A stretch of 64,000 nucleotides of DNA from contig NZ_JAIVLF010000001.1 of assembly GCF_020524485.1 (NCBI RefSeq), positions 744,001-808,000 of the forward strand. Reading direction: 5' to 3'. This document shows positions 1 to 6,652 of the stretch, in pieces; the stretch's first letter is position 1; every line of letters begins with the position of its first letter. Source of the DNA: Novosphingobium profundi (GTDB lineage: Bacteria; Pseudomonadota; Alphaproteobacteria; Sphingomonadales; Sphingomonadaceae). The notes beneath the pieces are model-generated. The model was not told the DNA's origin. It made no database searches and worked only from the letters and a program-made list of their open reading frames with translations. Position numbers and translations under genes: made by a program.

Positions 1-225
1 GGCCGTTATCGCTCCTCGAAGTATGGCCGGGAGGAACTGGTTGCCGAGATGACCAGCGCCTTTGTCTGCGCCTCTTTGGGGATCGCGCCAAGCGTGCGGC
101 ATTCCGACTATATCGGTGCGTGGCTCACGGTATTGCGCGAGGACGAAAAGGCCATCTTTCGTGCAGCCAGTGCCGCCAGCAAGGCCGCCGATTACCTCCT
201 TGCCTTCGGGGAGGATGCGGCATGA
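1..225 (+). CDS. ArdC-like antirestriction / zincin-like metallopeptidase, C-terminal end (partial)
   Basis: The first frame is open from base 1 to a TGA at 223-225 and encodes the last 74 residues of a protein whose start lies outside the window. The motif REELVAEMTSAFVCASLGI followed by RHSDYIGAWL and a KAADYLLAF tail matches the C-terminal half of ArdC/DUF1738 zincin-like proteins, which are carried by conjugative plasmids to protect incoming DNA. The catalytic HExxH part is not visible here. Its stop overlaps the start of the next gene (ATGA), so the two are translationally coupled. The family assignment is confident; antirestriction activity is inferred from family and context. Confidence 0.85.
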   Translation, partial: GRYRSSKYGREELVAEMTSAFVCASLGIAPSVRHSDYIGAWLTVLREDEKAIFRAASAASKAADYLLAFGEDAA

Positions 226-506
226 TCCGGCCTCTTGCTTTCCTCGTCCAGCGTATCCGCGAGGCGTTCCTCAAGGGCGCCTTTACGGAGGTAACCGATC
301 CCCGGCACCGGCGGTATATGCGCGCGATGGCCTCGCTTCCCGATGCCGAGCACGCGGCCTTTCGTCTGGCCCGCATCGAAGGCTTGAACGTGCCCCGGAT
401 CGCGGCCGAACTTGGTATCTCGAACGCGCAGGCCGAGACCCATCTGACCCATGCAATCGAAATGATCGCCAGTTCTCTGCGGCGTCAGGAACGCAAGGGA
501 TGGTGA
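222..506 (+). CDS. Sigma-70 region 4-like helix-turn-helix protein
   Basis: This 94-residue protein starts at the ATG overlapping the ArdC stop (ATGA); an upstream in-frame extension lies inside the ArdC frame and is discarded. The C-terminal half reads like sigma factor region 4: DAEHAAFRLARIEGL, then PRIAAELGISNAQAETHL, a helix-turn-helix with the usual 'hierarchical' spacing, and a basic end (RRQERKGW). It has no region 2, so it is probably a small DNA-binding regulator and not a working sigma factor. Such proteins are common in conjugative elements of sphingomonads, next to ArdC-like genes. The exact target is unknown. Confidence 0.75.
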   Translation: MIRPLAFLVQRIREAFLKGAFTEVTDPRHRRYMRAMASLPDAEHAAFRLARIEGLNVPRIAAELGISNAQAETHLTHAIEMIASSLRRQERKGW

Positions 507-513
507 TATGCGC

Positions 514-550
514 GCGGCCGGAGCCCACAGGGCCCCGGCCGCTATCATTT
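514..550 (+). terminator. Strong GC hairpin, probable terminator
   Basis: An 8-bp perfect stem, GCGGCCGG (514-521) with CCGGCCGC (535-542), encloses a second short GCCC/GGGC stem and is followed by a weakly T-rich stretch (tatcatttt). It begins 7 bases after the stop of the regulator gene, where a rho-independent terminator for the ArdC-regulator transcript would be expected. The T tract is interrupted, so this is a probable call. Confidence 0.5.
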
Positions 551-590
551 TGCACTTGGCAGCAAGGATGTTAGGCGCAAGTCTGTGCCC

Positions 591-1520
591 ATGAAAACGA
601 GCCTCGACCATCTCCCGGCGAACAAGCAGCGCGAGCTCGAACGCGTGGTGCAGATCGTCTTCGAGGAATTCGAGGACGCCTTCGCGCTTTCGACGCAGAA
701 CTGGAAGAAGAAGGGGCGCATCCTCAAGATCGTGCTCTACGGCAGCTATGCCCGGGGCAACTGGATCGACGAGCCGCACACCGCCAAGGGCTACAAGTCG
801 GACTACGATCTGCTGGTGATCGTCAGCGACAAGCGGCTGACCGACCGGGTCAAGTACTGGACCCGCGTCGATGAGCGGCTGATGCGCGAATACGGCATCA
901 CCGAGAGCCTCAAGACGCCGGTCAATTTCATCGTCCACACCATGCAGGAAGTGAACGACGGGCTCGCCCAGGGGCGGTACTTCTTCATGGACATCGCCCG
1001 CGATGGCATCGCACTTTACGAGGCCGACGACAGCGAGCTGGCGACCCCCAAACCCAAGACCCCGCATGCCGCGCTGGATCTGGCGAAGGAGTACTACGAG
1101 GAGTGGTATCCTAGCGCTGTCGAGTTCATTGAAGGATACAAGTTTTATCGAGATCGGGAGAGCTGGAAAAAGGCCGCCTTCTTGCTCCATCAAGGCACAG
1201 AGGCTTTCTACCACTGTGTCCTGCTGGTCTCGACGTTCTACACCCCGCACGTCCACAATCTGGCGTTCCTGCGCACCCAGGCCGAGCGTCTCGATCCCCG
1301 GCTGGTCTACGCCTGGCCGCGCGAAAATCGCTGGCAGCGCGGCATGTTCGAGAAGCTCAAGGAAGCTTACGTCAAGGCGCGCTACTCCAAGCACTACACC
1401 GTGAGTGAAGAAGAGCTGACCTGGCTCGGCGAACAGGTCGAGGAGCTTGGCCGCGTCGTCCAGACCGTGTGCTCCGAACGCATCGCCCAGCTCGAAGAGA
1501 CCGCCCGCGAAGCCAGCTGA
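591..1520 (+). CDS. Nucleotidyltransferase-HEPN fusion protein
   Basis: A 309-residue protein starting at ATG 591; a GTG two codons upstream is an alternative. The N-terminal half is a minimal nucleotidyltransferase (Pol beta-like) domain with LYGSYARG (G51, S52) and the metal-binding pair DYD at residues 71-73. The C-terminal half (about 160-300) looks like a HEPN domain: an EYYEEW start, AAFLLHQGTEAFYH, and a late KARYSKHY segment. MNT and HEPN usually occur as separate antitoxin and toxin genes, where the MNT protein modifies the HEPN RNase. Here both are in one chain, a known but poorly characterised architecture on mobile elements. A self-contained toxin-antitoxin or defence role is an inference. 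It stands alone, downstream of a terminator-like hairpin. Confidence 0.8.
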   Translation: MKTSLDHLPANKQRELERVVQIVFEEFEDAFALSTQNWKKKGRILKIVLYGSYARGNWIDEPHTAKGYKSDYDLLVIVSDKRLTDRVKYWTRVDERLMREYGITESLKTPVNFIVHTMQEVNDGLAQGRYFFMDIARDGIALYEADDSELATPKPKTPHAALDLAKEYYEEWYPSAVEFIEGYKFYRDRESWKKAAFLLHQGTEAFYHCVLLVSTFYTPHVHNLAFLRTQAERLDPRLVYAWPRENRWQRGMFEKLKEAYVKARYSKHYTVSEEELTWLGEQVEELGRVVQTVCSERIAQLEETAREAS

Positions 1521-1541
1521 GCGGCTGGTTTTCATTCCCTT

Positions 1542-1904
1542 TTAGACGCGCTCCTCGACCACGAAATCGAGCGTCAGTTGCAGCACATTCTCGTCCGCAT
1601 CGGCGGCTTCAGGCTGCAGGGTTTCCTGGCCGCAAGCGAGCGTGATCCACTCGAAATTTGAGGCCAGATCGACCCGGTCACCGTCTTCGTGACGCGCGAT
1701 GCGAACCTGCGCCGCACCCTCGACCGCGAGGGCAAAACGGCAGGTGAAAGCACCGTCCAGGAACGTCCCATGGATCAAGGTTCCATCCGAAAACGCCAGC
1801 GAAAAACCCTCGGCAATCCCGCGCGCCGGCACATCGAGACGTGTCTCGATATCGCCTGTCAGCAGCAGGCTTGGTTTGCCTCCACCCTCAATGTGAACAC
1901 CCAT
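1542..1904 (-). CDS. Small conserved hypothetical protein under a candidate LexA box
   Basis: The protein has 120 residues when started at the ATG at 1904, which has a GGAGG about nine bases upstream. A longer reading from 1964 would begin inside the LexA-like site and is less likely. The sequence is mainly beta (GGGKPSLLLTGDIETRLD, AFSDGTLIHGTFLDGAF, RFALAVEGAAQVRI, GDRVDLASNFEWITLA) and acidic, with no signal peptide or membrane segment. I recognise it only as a small conserved protein found in mobile DNA of alphaproteobacteria; no enzymatic motif is visible. It is convergent with the nucleotidyltransferase-HEPN gene. Confidence 0.65.
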   Translation of the reverse strand: MGVHIEGGGKPSLLLTGDIETRLDVPARGIAEGFSLAFSDGTLIHGTFLDGAFTCRFALAVEGAAQVRIARHEDGDRVDLASNFEWITLACGQETLQPEAADADENVLQLTLDFVVEERV

Positions 1905-2267
1905 GCTGCCATGCCTCCATGCGACTCGATGCGGGTACTCTAATATAGAACATAGAGCGAACATCGTGAAGGCCGCTTCCTCGGCGGGTCGGATGAGGGG
2001 AGGCAGACGGGGGTGATCGCAGGAGAGGGGGATAGGGCGTAAGGCAAGGTAAAGGCAGGTGTCTCTCGCCCCCTGCTAACTGTCTGTCTGCACATCGTTT
2101 TTGTGGGAGATTAGGCGCGCTTGGGGAACGTAGTATGCCTCCACGACGAGATTGCGCGGGAAAATCGCGTGGATTTGCACTGGTTTGGCGCGAGACATCG
2201 GTGGAGGACCTTGAAGCGTTGGGGCGGTCCTCCCTCATCGGGTCTTTTGGACCTGGAGGTGTACCTG
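1905..2267. other. Divergent intergenic region upstream of the relaxase (possible oriT vicinity)
   Basis: A 363-bp gap separates the small minus-strand gene from the relaxase. It holds the LexA-like box, purine-rich and T-rich stretches around 2000-2110, and the relaxase RBS (GGAGG at 2255-2259). Because oriT often lies beside a relaxase gene, this is a reasonable place to look for one. I see no clear IncP/VirD2-type nick consensus, so none is claimed. Confidence 0.4.
1948..1962 (-). promoter_or_regulatory. Candidate LexA (SOS) operator
   Basis: The plus strand reads GAAC-N7-GAAC (gaacatagagcgaac); on the minus strand this is GTTC-N7-GTTC, the direct-repeat LexA box established for alphaproteobacteria such as Caulobacter and Rhizobium. 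On the minus strand a TATATT, usable as a -10, follows immediately. The site is 44-58 bases upstream of the start chosen for the small minus-strand gene. The match to the consensus is exact; functionality is inferred. Confidence 0.55.
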
Positions 2268-4220
2268 ATGGACGATGATTTCGATGTCTGGCTTGGCCAT
2301 ATGGGTAAGGAGCGCCCCCTTCGCCACGACCTGCGCCGCGCGGTCAACCAGGCGGGAGGGGACGGCGCCCGCAAGGCCCGGGCCCGAGGCCGGTTTACCG
2401 GCAGCCGGATCGGACGCGGATCGACCATTGGTACGGTACTGGGAAACGCCGGGCGTTTTTCCAATCCGCGCGCCCGGCGCGTGATCGTCAAAGCACGCTT
2501 CGTGAAGCTGGCGGGCAAGGGCGCCAAGGCCGCCGCCGCGCATCTGCGTTATCTCCAGCGCGAGGGCACCACGCGCGAGGGCGAACGCGGCGATCTTTAC
2601 GGCCCCGATCGCGACGCGGTCGACGGCAAGGCTTTCCTCGAACGCGGCACCGGCGATCGCCACCAGTTCCGCTTCATCGTCTCGGCCGAAGACGGGGCGC
2701 AATATCCGGACCTCAAGCCACTGACCCGCGATCTCATGAAGGGCGTCGAAAAGGATCTGGGCACGCGCCTCGACTGGGTTGCGGTCGATCACTTCAACAC
2801 CGGCCATCCCCACACCCATATCGTCGTGCGCGGCGTCGATGAACGCGGGCACAACCTGATCATCGCGCGCGATTACATCCGCCACGGCATTGCCGGGCGC
2901 GCGAGCGACATCGTCAACCGCGATCTTGGCCCGCGCACCGAGCACGAAATCGCGCAAGGCAATGCGCGTGAAGTGAGCCAGGAGCGCTTCACCGGGATCG
3001 ACCGCCGCCTGCTGCGCGATCGCGACGAGAACGGCATGGCTTCGGCCTGGCACCGCGACCCGGCCGAGCAGGCCCTGCGTGCCGCTCGGCTCGGCACCCT
3101 CCAGCGCATGGGACTGGCCCACGAGGAGGGCAAAGGGCGCTACCGGCTCGAAGAGGGGGTGGAAGCGTCGCTGCGGACCATGGGCACGCGCCACGACATC
3201 ATTGCCACGATGCACCGCGAACTGAAAGCCGCCCCGCAGGTGCTGGCGCATGACTACGCGATCTACGAACCGGGCAAGGGCCAGGAGCTGCTTGGCCGCA
3301 TTCAGGCCCGTGGGCTCTCCGACGAAATCCGCGATCGCCACTACCTCATCGTCGAGGCGACCGACGGGCGCTCGCACTACGTCGATCTGGGCCATGATCT
3401 GGCCGACGGGGCGATGACCGGGCGCCTGGTCGAGATCGCGCCCAGCCGCCACGGCCTGCGCGCCTCGGACAAGACCATCATGGAGGTCGCCGAGGCGAAT
3501 GGAGGGCGCTACAGCATCGCCGCGCACCAGGCTCACGATCCGGGCGCGACGCGCACCTTTGCCGAGGCGCATGTGCGCAGGCTCGAAGCGATCCGCAAGG
3601 CGACCCGGAAGCTGGAGCGCGCGAGCGATGGCAGCTGGGCGATCGGACGCGATCACACCGCGCTCGTCGAGGGCTACGAACAGGCCCGTGGCCAGCGCCG
3701 GCCCGTGCAAGTCTCTGTGGTAACCGAGCGCGACCTGACGAGCCTTGCCCGTCACGACGGGCCGACCTGGCTTGACCGCAAATGCCTGGAGCCCGGACGG
3801 CTGCAACTTGACGGTAAGATCGGCGACGAAATCCGCGACGGGCTCGCACGGCGTCAGCAATGGCTGATCGAACAGGATCTGGCCTGGCAGGAAGGGGAGG
3901 CGATGGTCTACAAACCCGACCTCATCGCGAGCCTCAAGCAGCGCGAGCTGACGCGCGTCGCCGGGCAGCTCGCGAAGGAGCTGGGCCTTGACTATTCGCA
4001 GAGCAAGGGCGGGTATCTGGAGGGCGTCTACAAGCAGCCCGTCCAGATTGGCGAGGACAAGTTCGCCGTGGTTGCGCGTTCGCGCGACTTCACGCTGGTC
4101 CCTTGGCAACCGGTGCTCGAACGTGAGCGGGGCCGTTTTGTCTCGGGGATCCAGCGGGGAGGCGCAATGAGCTGGACCATCGGCAAGGGCCGCGATCGCG
4201 GTCCGGAAATCGGCATGTAG
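2268..4220 (+). CDS. VirD2-like relaxase with DUF3363 C-terminal region
   Basis: This 650-residue protein would nick the element's oriT and pilot the single strand during conjugation. The start at ATG 2268 has GGAGG nine bases upstream; the frame stays open upstream to 2121, but that part does not resemble the family. Residues 90-190 form the relaxase core: AAHLRYLQREG with a candidate catalytic tyrosine (Y95), FRFIVSAEDGAQYPDL, and the histidine triad in DHFNTGHPHTHIVVRG (H175, H180, H182, H184). The rest matches the DUF3363 portion seen in relaxases of alphaproteobacterial plasmids and ICEs. It heads a run relaxase, CopG-like, HTH. No type IV secretion genes are visible, so the transfer machinery must lie outside the window. 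Confidence 0.9.
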   Translation: MDDDFDVWLGHMGKERPLRHDLRRAVNQAGGDGARKARARGRFTGSRIGRGSTIGTVLGNAGRFSNPRARRVIVKARFVKLAGKGAKAAAAHLRYLQREGTTREGERGDLYGPDRDAVDGKAFLERGTGDRHQFRFIVSAEDGAQYPDLKPLTRDLMKGVEKDLGTRLDWVAVDHFNTGHPHTHIVVRGVDERGHNLIIARDYIRHGIAGRASDIVNRDLGPRTEHEIAQGNAREVSQERFTGIDRRLLRDRDENGMASAWHRDPAEQALRAARLGTLQRMGLAHEEGKGRYRLEEGVEASLRTMGTRHDIIATMHRELKAAPQVLAHDYAIYEPGKGQELLGRIQARGLSDEIRDRHYLIVEATDGRSHYVDLGHDLADGAMTGRLVEIAPSRHGLRASDKTIMEVAEANGGRYSIAAHQAHDPGATRTFAEAHVRRLEAIRKATRKLERASDGSWAIGRDHTALVEGYEQARGQRRPVQVSVVTERDLTSLARHDGPTWLDRKCLEPGRLQLDGKIGDEIRDGLARRQQWLIEQDLAWQEGEAMVYKPDLIASLKQRELTRVAGQLAKELGLDYSQSKGGYLEGVYKQPVQIGEDKFAVVARSRDFTLVPWQPVLERERGRFVSGIQRGGAMSWTIGKGRDRGPEIGM

Positions 4221-4291
4221 ATCGGCAGGGGCCCCAGCTGGCACCGGAGAGGTTCTGTCGGACCATGGCGTGCCGGTGCATCCTCGTACGC

Positions 4292-4714
4292 ATGCAGACG
4301 ACCAAGACCCGCCACCAGTTCTACCTGCCCGACGTTCTCTCGGCCAAGCTCGAGGTGGCCGCCGCCGCGCCCGAGAGCTCGAAGACCGACGTTCTGACAA
4401 AGGCGCTGACCGCGTGGTTCGCGGCCGAGGAGGGGCAGGTGATCGAAGCCAAGTTCGGGGCGACGCTTGCCCGTCAGGTGAAGGCCAGTGAAGCTCTCGA
4501 AAGGCAGATGGCGCATCTCACCGAAGTGGTCGGTCTGTTGGTACGCCATCAACTCACGATGACCGCGCACCATCCCGCCTTCGACGCCGAGACCCGGCAC
4601 CTGGGCAAGCTTCGCTACGAGCAGTTCGTGCGCATGGCCGGTGAGCTTGCCGCCAAGGGCAAGGCATCGGGCCAAGGCCCCAAACCCGAGATCCAGCAGG
4701 AGTTCGATCTATGA
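4292..4714 (+). CDS. CopG/RHH-like protein associated with the relaxase
   Basis: A 140-residue protein started at ATG 4292 (MQTTKTRHQFYLPD); the longer reading from 4265 has no family-like residues. The beginning, HQFYLPDVLSAKLEVAAAAPESSKTDVLTKALTAW in two short blocks, has the beta-strand then two-helix pattern of ribbon-helix-helix proteins. The middle (LERQMAHLTEVVGLLVRHQL) is likely helical or coiled coil. Similar proteins lie next to DUF3363 relaxases in conjugative elements and may act as oriT accessory or regulatory factors. Its stop overlaps the next start (ATGA). The function is inferred from context. Confidence 0.65.
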   Translation: MQTTKTRHQFYLPDVLSAKLEVAAAAPESSKTDVLTKALTAWFAAEEGQVIEAKFGATLARQVKASEALERQMAHLTEVVGLLVRHQLTMTAHHPAFDAETRHLGKLRYEQFVRMAGELAAKGKASGQGPKPEIQQEFDL

Positions 4715-4899
4715 GCGACAAGACCCAAGCCCCGACCGAGCCGATATCGGTGCGCATACCCGAGGCCTGTCGGCTCACCGGGATCGGGCGCTCCAAGCTA
4801 TATGAGCTCATTGCTGAAGGCCGCATCGAGGTCGTCAAGGTAGGGGCGATCACCCTCGTGCCCTACGCCAGTCTGCGCGGGCTCATCGAGAAGGGCTGA
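4711..4899 (+). CDS. AlpA/excisionase-like helix-turn-helix protein
   Basis: A 62-residue protein overlapping the CopG-like gene by ATGA. It reads as a MerR-like winged helix of the excisionase/AlpA type: VRIPEACRLTGIGRSKLYEL, then GRIEVVKVGAITLVPYASLRGLI. Such proteins bind DNA and regulate excision or transfer of integrative elements. It is the last intact gene of the conjugation-related run before the defence island begins. Confidence 0.8.
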   Translation: MSDKTQAPTEPISVRIPEACRLTGIGRSKLYELIAEGRIEVVKVGAITLVPYASLRGLIEKG

Positions 4900-4911
4900 A
4901 CACGAAAGGAG

Positions 4912-4980
4912 ATGAATGCCGCCGTCCACAATCTCGTCCGTTACGCCAAGGCCATGACCAATCGGAATAGTTCCGCCTGA
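4912..4980 (+). pseudogene. 22-codon remnant of an interrupted element gene
   Basis: Directly after the HTH gene an ATG at 4912 with an AAAGGAG site opens a frame (MNAAVHNLVRYAKAM...) that stops at 4980 inside the end of the minus-strand exonuclease gene. The good RBS and operon-like spacing suggest that it was the start of another element gene, cut by insertion of the defence island somewhere around 4940-4975. The peptide is too short to assign. Confidence 0.35.
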
Positions 4981-5486
4981 AACACGGCATCATGCAGTGC
5001 GTCGTGATCGCCTTCAGTTTTCGGGGTCACGCGCTCTGATATACGGCTGGAGCGCGTATCGCCCCACGAGCAGCCTGTTTTACCCATATATAAGGCTTTG
5101 ATGTCCAAGGCAGTGAAGCCGAACGGATTGGCTCCAGTGAACTTGTGGAAATAGTAGTTCACGAATGCCCAATCGAAGGGCGCGTTCAAGCCGACGAAGA
5201 CTGGCTGGCTATCAGGGCCACAGACTTCGCCAATCCACGCTGCGAACTGACTCATCGCGTCCTGCGGTGTAAGGCCGGTCTCCTGCAGGCGTTCCAGCGA
5301 CAAGGCAGACACATCAAGGGCAGCCGGCACGAACTTGTCGCTGGTCGGCTTGATCTCGCAGGAGAAGGCGGTGCCGGGCTGGTACGCCAGGCAGGCACCC
5401 AAGGTGAGCATGCTATACTCACCAGGGATCGGCCCAGCCGTCTCGACGTCGATCGAGATGAACACCTCGGTCTTTGCATCGCTCAC
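4941..5486 (-). CDS. DEDDh 3'-5' exonuclease (last gene of CBASS operon)
   Basis: A 181-residue exonuclease-domain protein of the RNase T/DnaQ type. Exo I is FISIDVETAG (D13, E15), Exo II is GLNAPFDWAF (D105), and Exo III is H161-x4-D166, giving the full DEDDh set, so the domain should be catalytically competent on single-stranded DNA or RNA 3' ends. It has no other domain. Its start overlaps the stop of the effector gene by ATGA, and it is fifth and last in the CBASS operon, which argues that it belongs to the system. Exonuclease genes have been noted beside other HORMA/TRIP13 CBASS operons (I recall the label Cap18, not verified here). Its role is unproven: a second nuclease effector, or trimming of a nucleotide signal. 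Confidence 0.8.
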   Translation of the reverse strand: MSDAKTEVFISIDVETAGPIPGEYSMLTLGACLAYQPGTAFSCEIKPTSDKFVPAALDVSALSLERLQETGLTPQDAMSQFAAWIGEVCGPDSQPVFVGLNAPFDWAFVNYYFHKFTGANPFGFTALDIKALYMGKTGCSWGDTRSSRISERVTPKTEGDHDALHDAVFQAELFRLVMALA

Positions 5487-6652
5487 AGGATTAGTCCTCC
5501 AGCATCGACCAAAGGCGGCCGGTTCTGGATGGCCGTCCAGTGCTCAAGGAAAGCGCGCTGCTTTTCCTTCACCGTGCCACCGGTCTTCCAGTGGTGGGCC
5601 GAGTAGGTTTTCAGGTCAAACGGCGTTTCCGAATTCTCACGAGCGGTGACCATGGTCGGGATGCGACGACCGAGCGCATACCCCAACTCGAGATAGCAGT
5701 TCGGGCGAGAGCCGGTGGTGTCGGCGATCACGAAGCTGCTGCGGTGCAGCTTTTCAAAGATGTCCTGGTCAATCCGAGAGTGGTCATAGCCCTGCACGCC
5801 GTCGATCACCGCGTACTGATAGCCCAGCTCTTCCGTCATGACCGGCTCAACTACCGTGTCGAAAAAGTTCTGCACTTCCTCGAAGTCAGGGTCGTTGGAA
5901 TCAAGCAGACGCACGCCGAACGCCCGCGGCCTCTCCAAGGCTTCCAGCAAGTCAACCAAACTGTCTACGCGCTTCTGGAGACTGTCCCGCTCACCCCACC
6001 AGATGCGGTTCATCGCATCGTGCGAGCTTCCCCCGTCCGCGATCCGGAAAAGCCGGCTGCTATTATCGCCGGTCATGCCAAAATCGAACAGGCGGCGGCT
6101 CCCCTCGGACTGGCCAACTAGAGGAAGACAAAGCGGGACAACCGGGCGCCCAACCTCGTGGTAAAGGTTGGCAAGATACAGCACTCCGTCAGTCCCGCCC
6201 AACGTGATCAAGATGTCACCGTTGCGCGCCTGGGCTTCCATGCGCTTCGCCGCCATGTTCCAATGCGAAGCGTTCTCCAGACGAACCATCGATCCGGCGC
6301 ACAGCTCATCCCAGAGTTCGGCGAACTGCGTCGGGATCTGGTCCCTGGTCTTATGATGCTGCACGGCAACGGCCATCGGCCCAGGAACCCCGGCAGGCCG
6401 CTGGGTGTACGCATCACGGATCGATTTCCAGATGAGCCAGTCGAAGCAAATCGGGAAACCATCGACTTCCCGATGAGGCTCCCCGTCAACCGGCACCACA
6501 AAGTTGGCGCCGAGCTTGACCAGGCGCTTGACGAGCGCAGCGACGAACTCTCGGCTCGCTTCCACGTCGGTGGCCTTCGCTATCGCCGGGTCTTTGTCGA
6601 TGCTGCCGGAAATATGGATCCGACGACCAAAAAGAGGAGACCTGTGCATCAC
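5483..6652 (-). CDS. Putative CBASS effector: SLOG domain plus TIR/nucleoside-deoxyribosyltransferase-like domain
   Basis: A 389-residue soluble protein. Residues about 8-205 look like a SLOG nucleotide-sensing Rossmann fold: RRIHISGSI at the first strand and glycine loop, then DILITLGGTDGVLYLAN and a strand GRPVVPLCLP. Residues about 240-375 resemble the TIR / nucleoside 2-deoxyribosyltransferase group: FVIADTTG, then RPNCYLELGYALGRR, where E322 fits the conserved catalytic glutamate. By analogy with Thoeris ThsA, where a SLOG domain senses a cyclic nucleotide and switches on an NADase, the N-terminal part may sense the CD-NTase product and the C-terminal part may cleave NAD+ or a nucleoside. 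That is an inference. It is fourth in the CBASS operon, coupled by ATGA overlaps on both sides, and sits where NucC-type effectors are usually found. Confidence 0.75.
   Translation of the reverse strand: MMHRSPLFGRRIHISGSIDKDPAIAKATDVEASREFVAALVKRLVKLGANFVVPVDGEPHREVDGFPICFDWLIWKSIRDAYTQRPAGVPGPMAVAVQHHKTRDQIPTQFAELWDELCAGSMVRLENASHWNMAAKRMEAQARNGDILITLGGTDGVLYLANLYHEVGRPVVPLCLPLVGQSEGSRRLFDFGMTGDNSSRLFRIADGGSSHDAMNRIWWGERDSLQKRVDSLVDLLEALERPRAFGVRLLDSNDPDFEEVQNFFDTVVEPVMTEELGYQYAVIDGVQGYDHSRIDQDIFEKLHRSSFVIADTTGSRPNCYLELGYALGRRIPTMVTARENSETPFDLKTYSAHHWKTGGTVKEKQRAFLEHWTAIQNRPPLVDAGGLIL

Noticed and set aside
222..506. Genuine ECF sigma factor
   Set aside because: At 94 residues it has only region-4-like sequence; region 2 is missing, so it cannot be a complete sigma factor.
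1905..2267. oriT with nick site
   Set aside because: The location beside the relaxase is suggestive, but no convincing nick consensus or conserved inverted repeat was found by reading.
2235..4400. 721-codon minus-strand frame opposite the relaxase
   Set aside because: The plus strand encodes a convincing relaxase with the histidine triad; the reverse product is low-information and lacks a start context.
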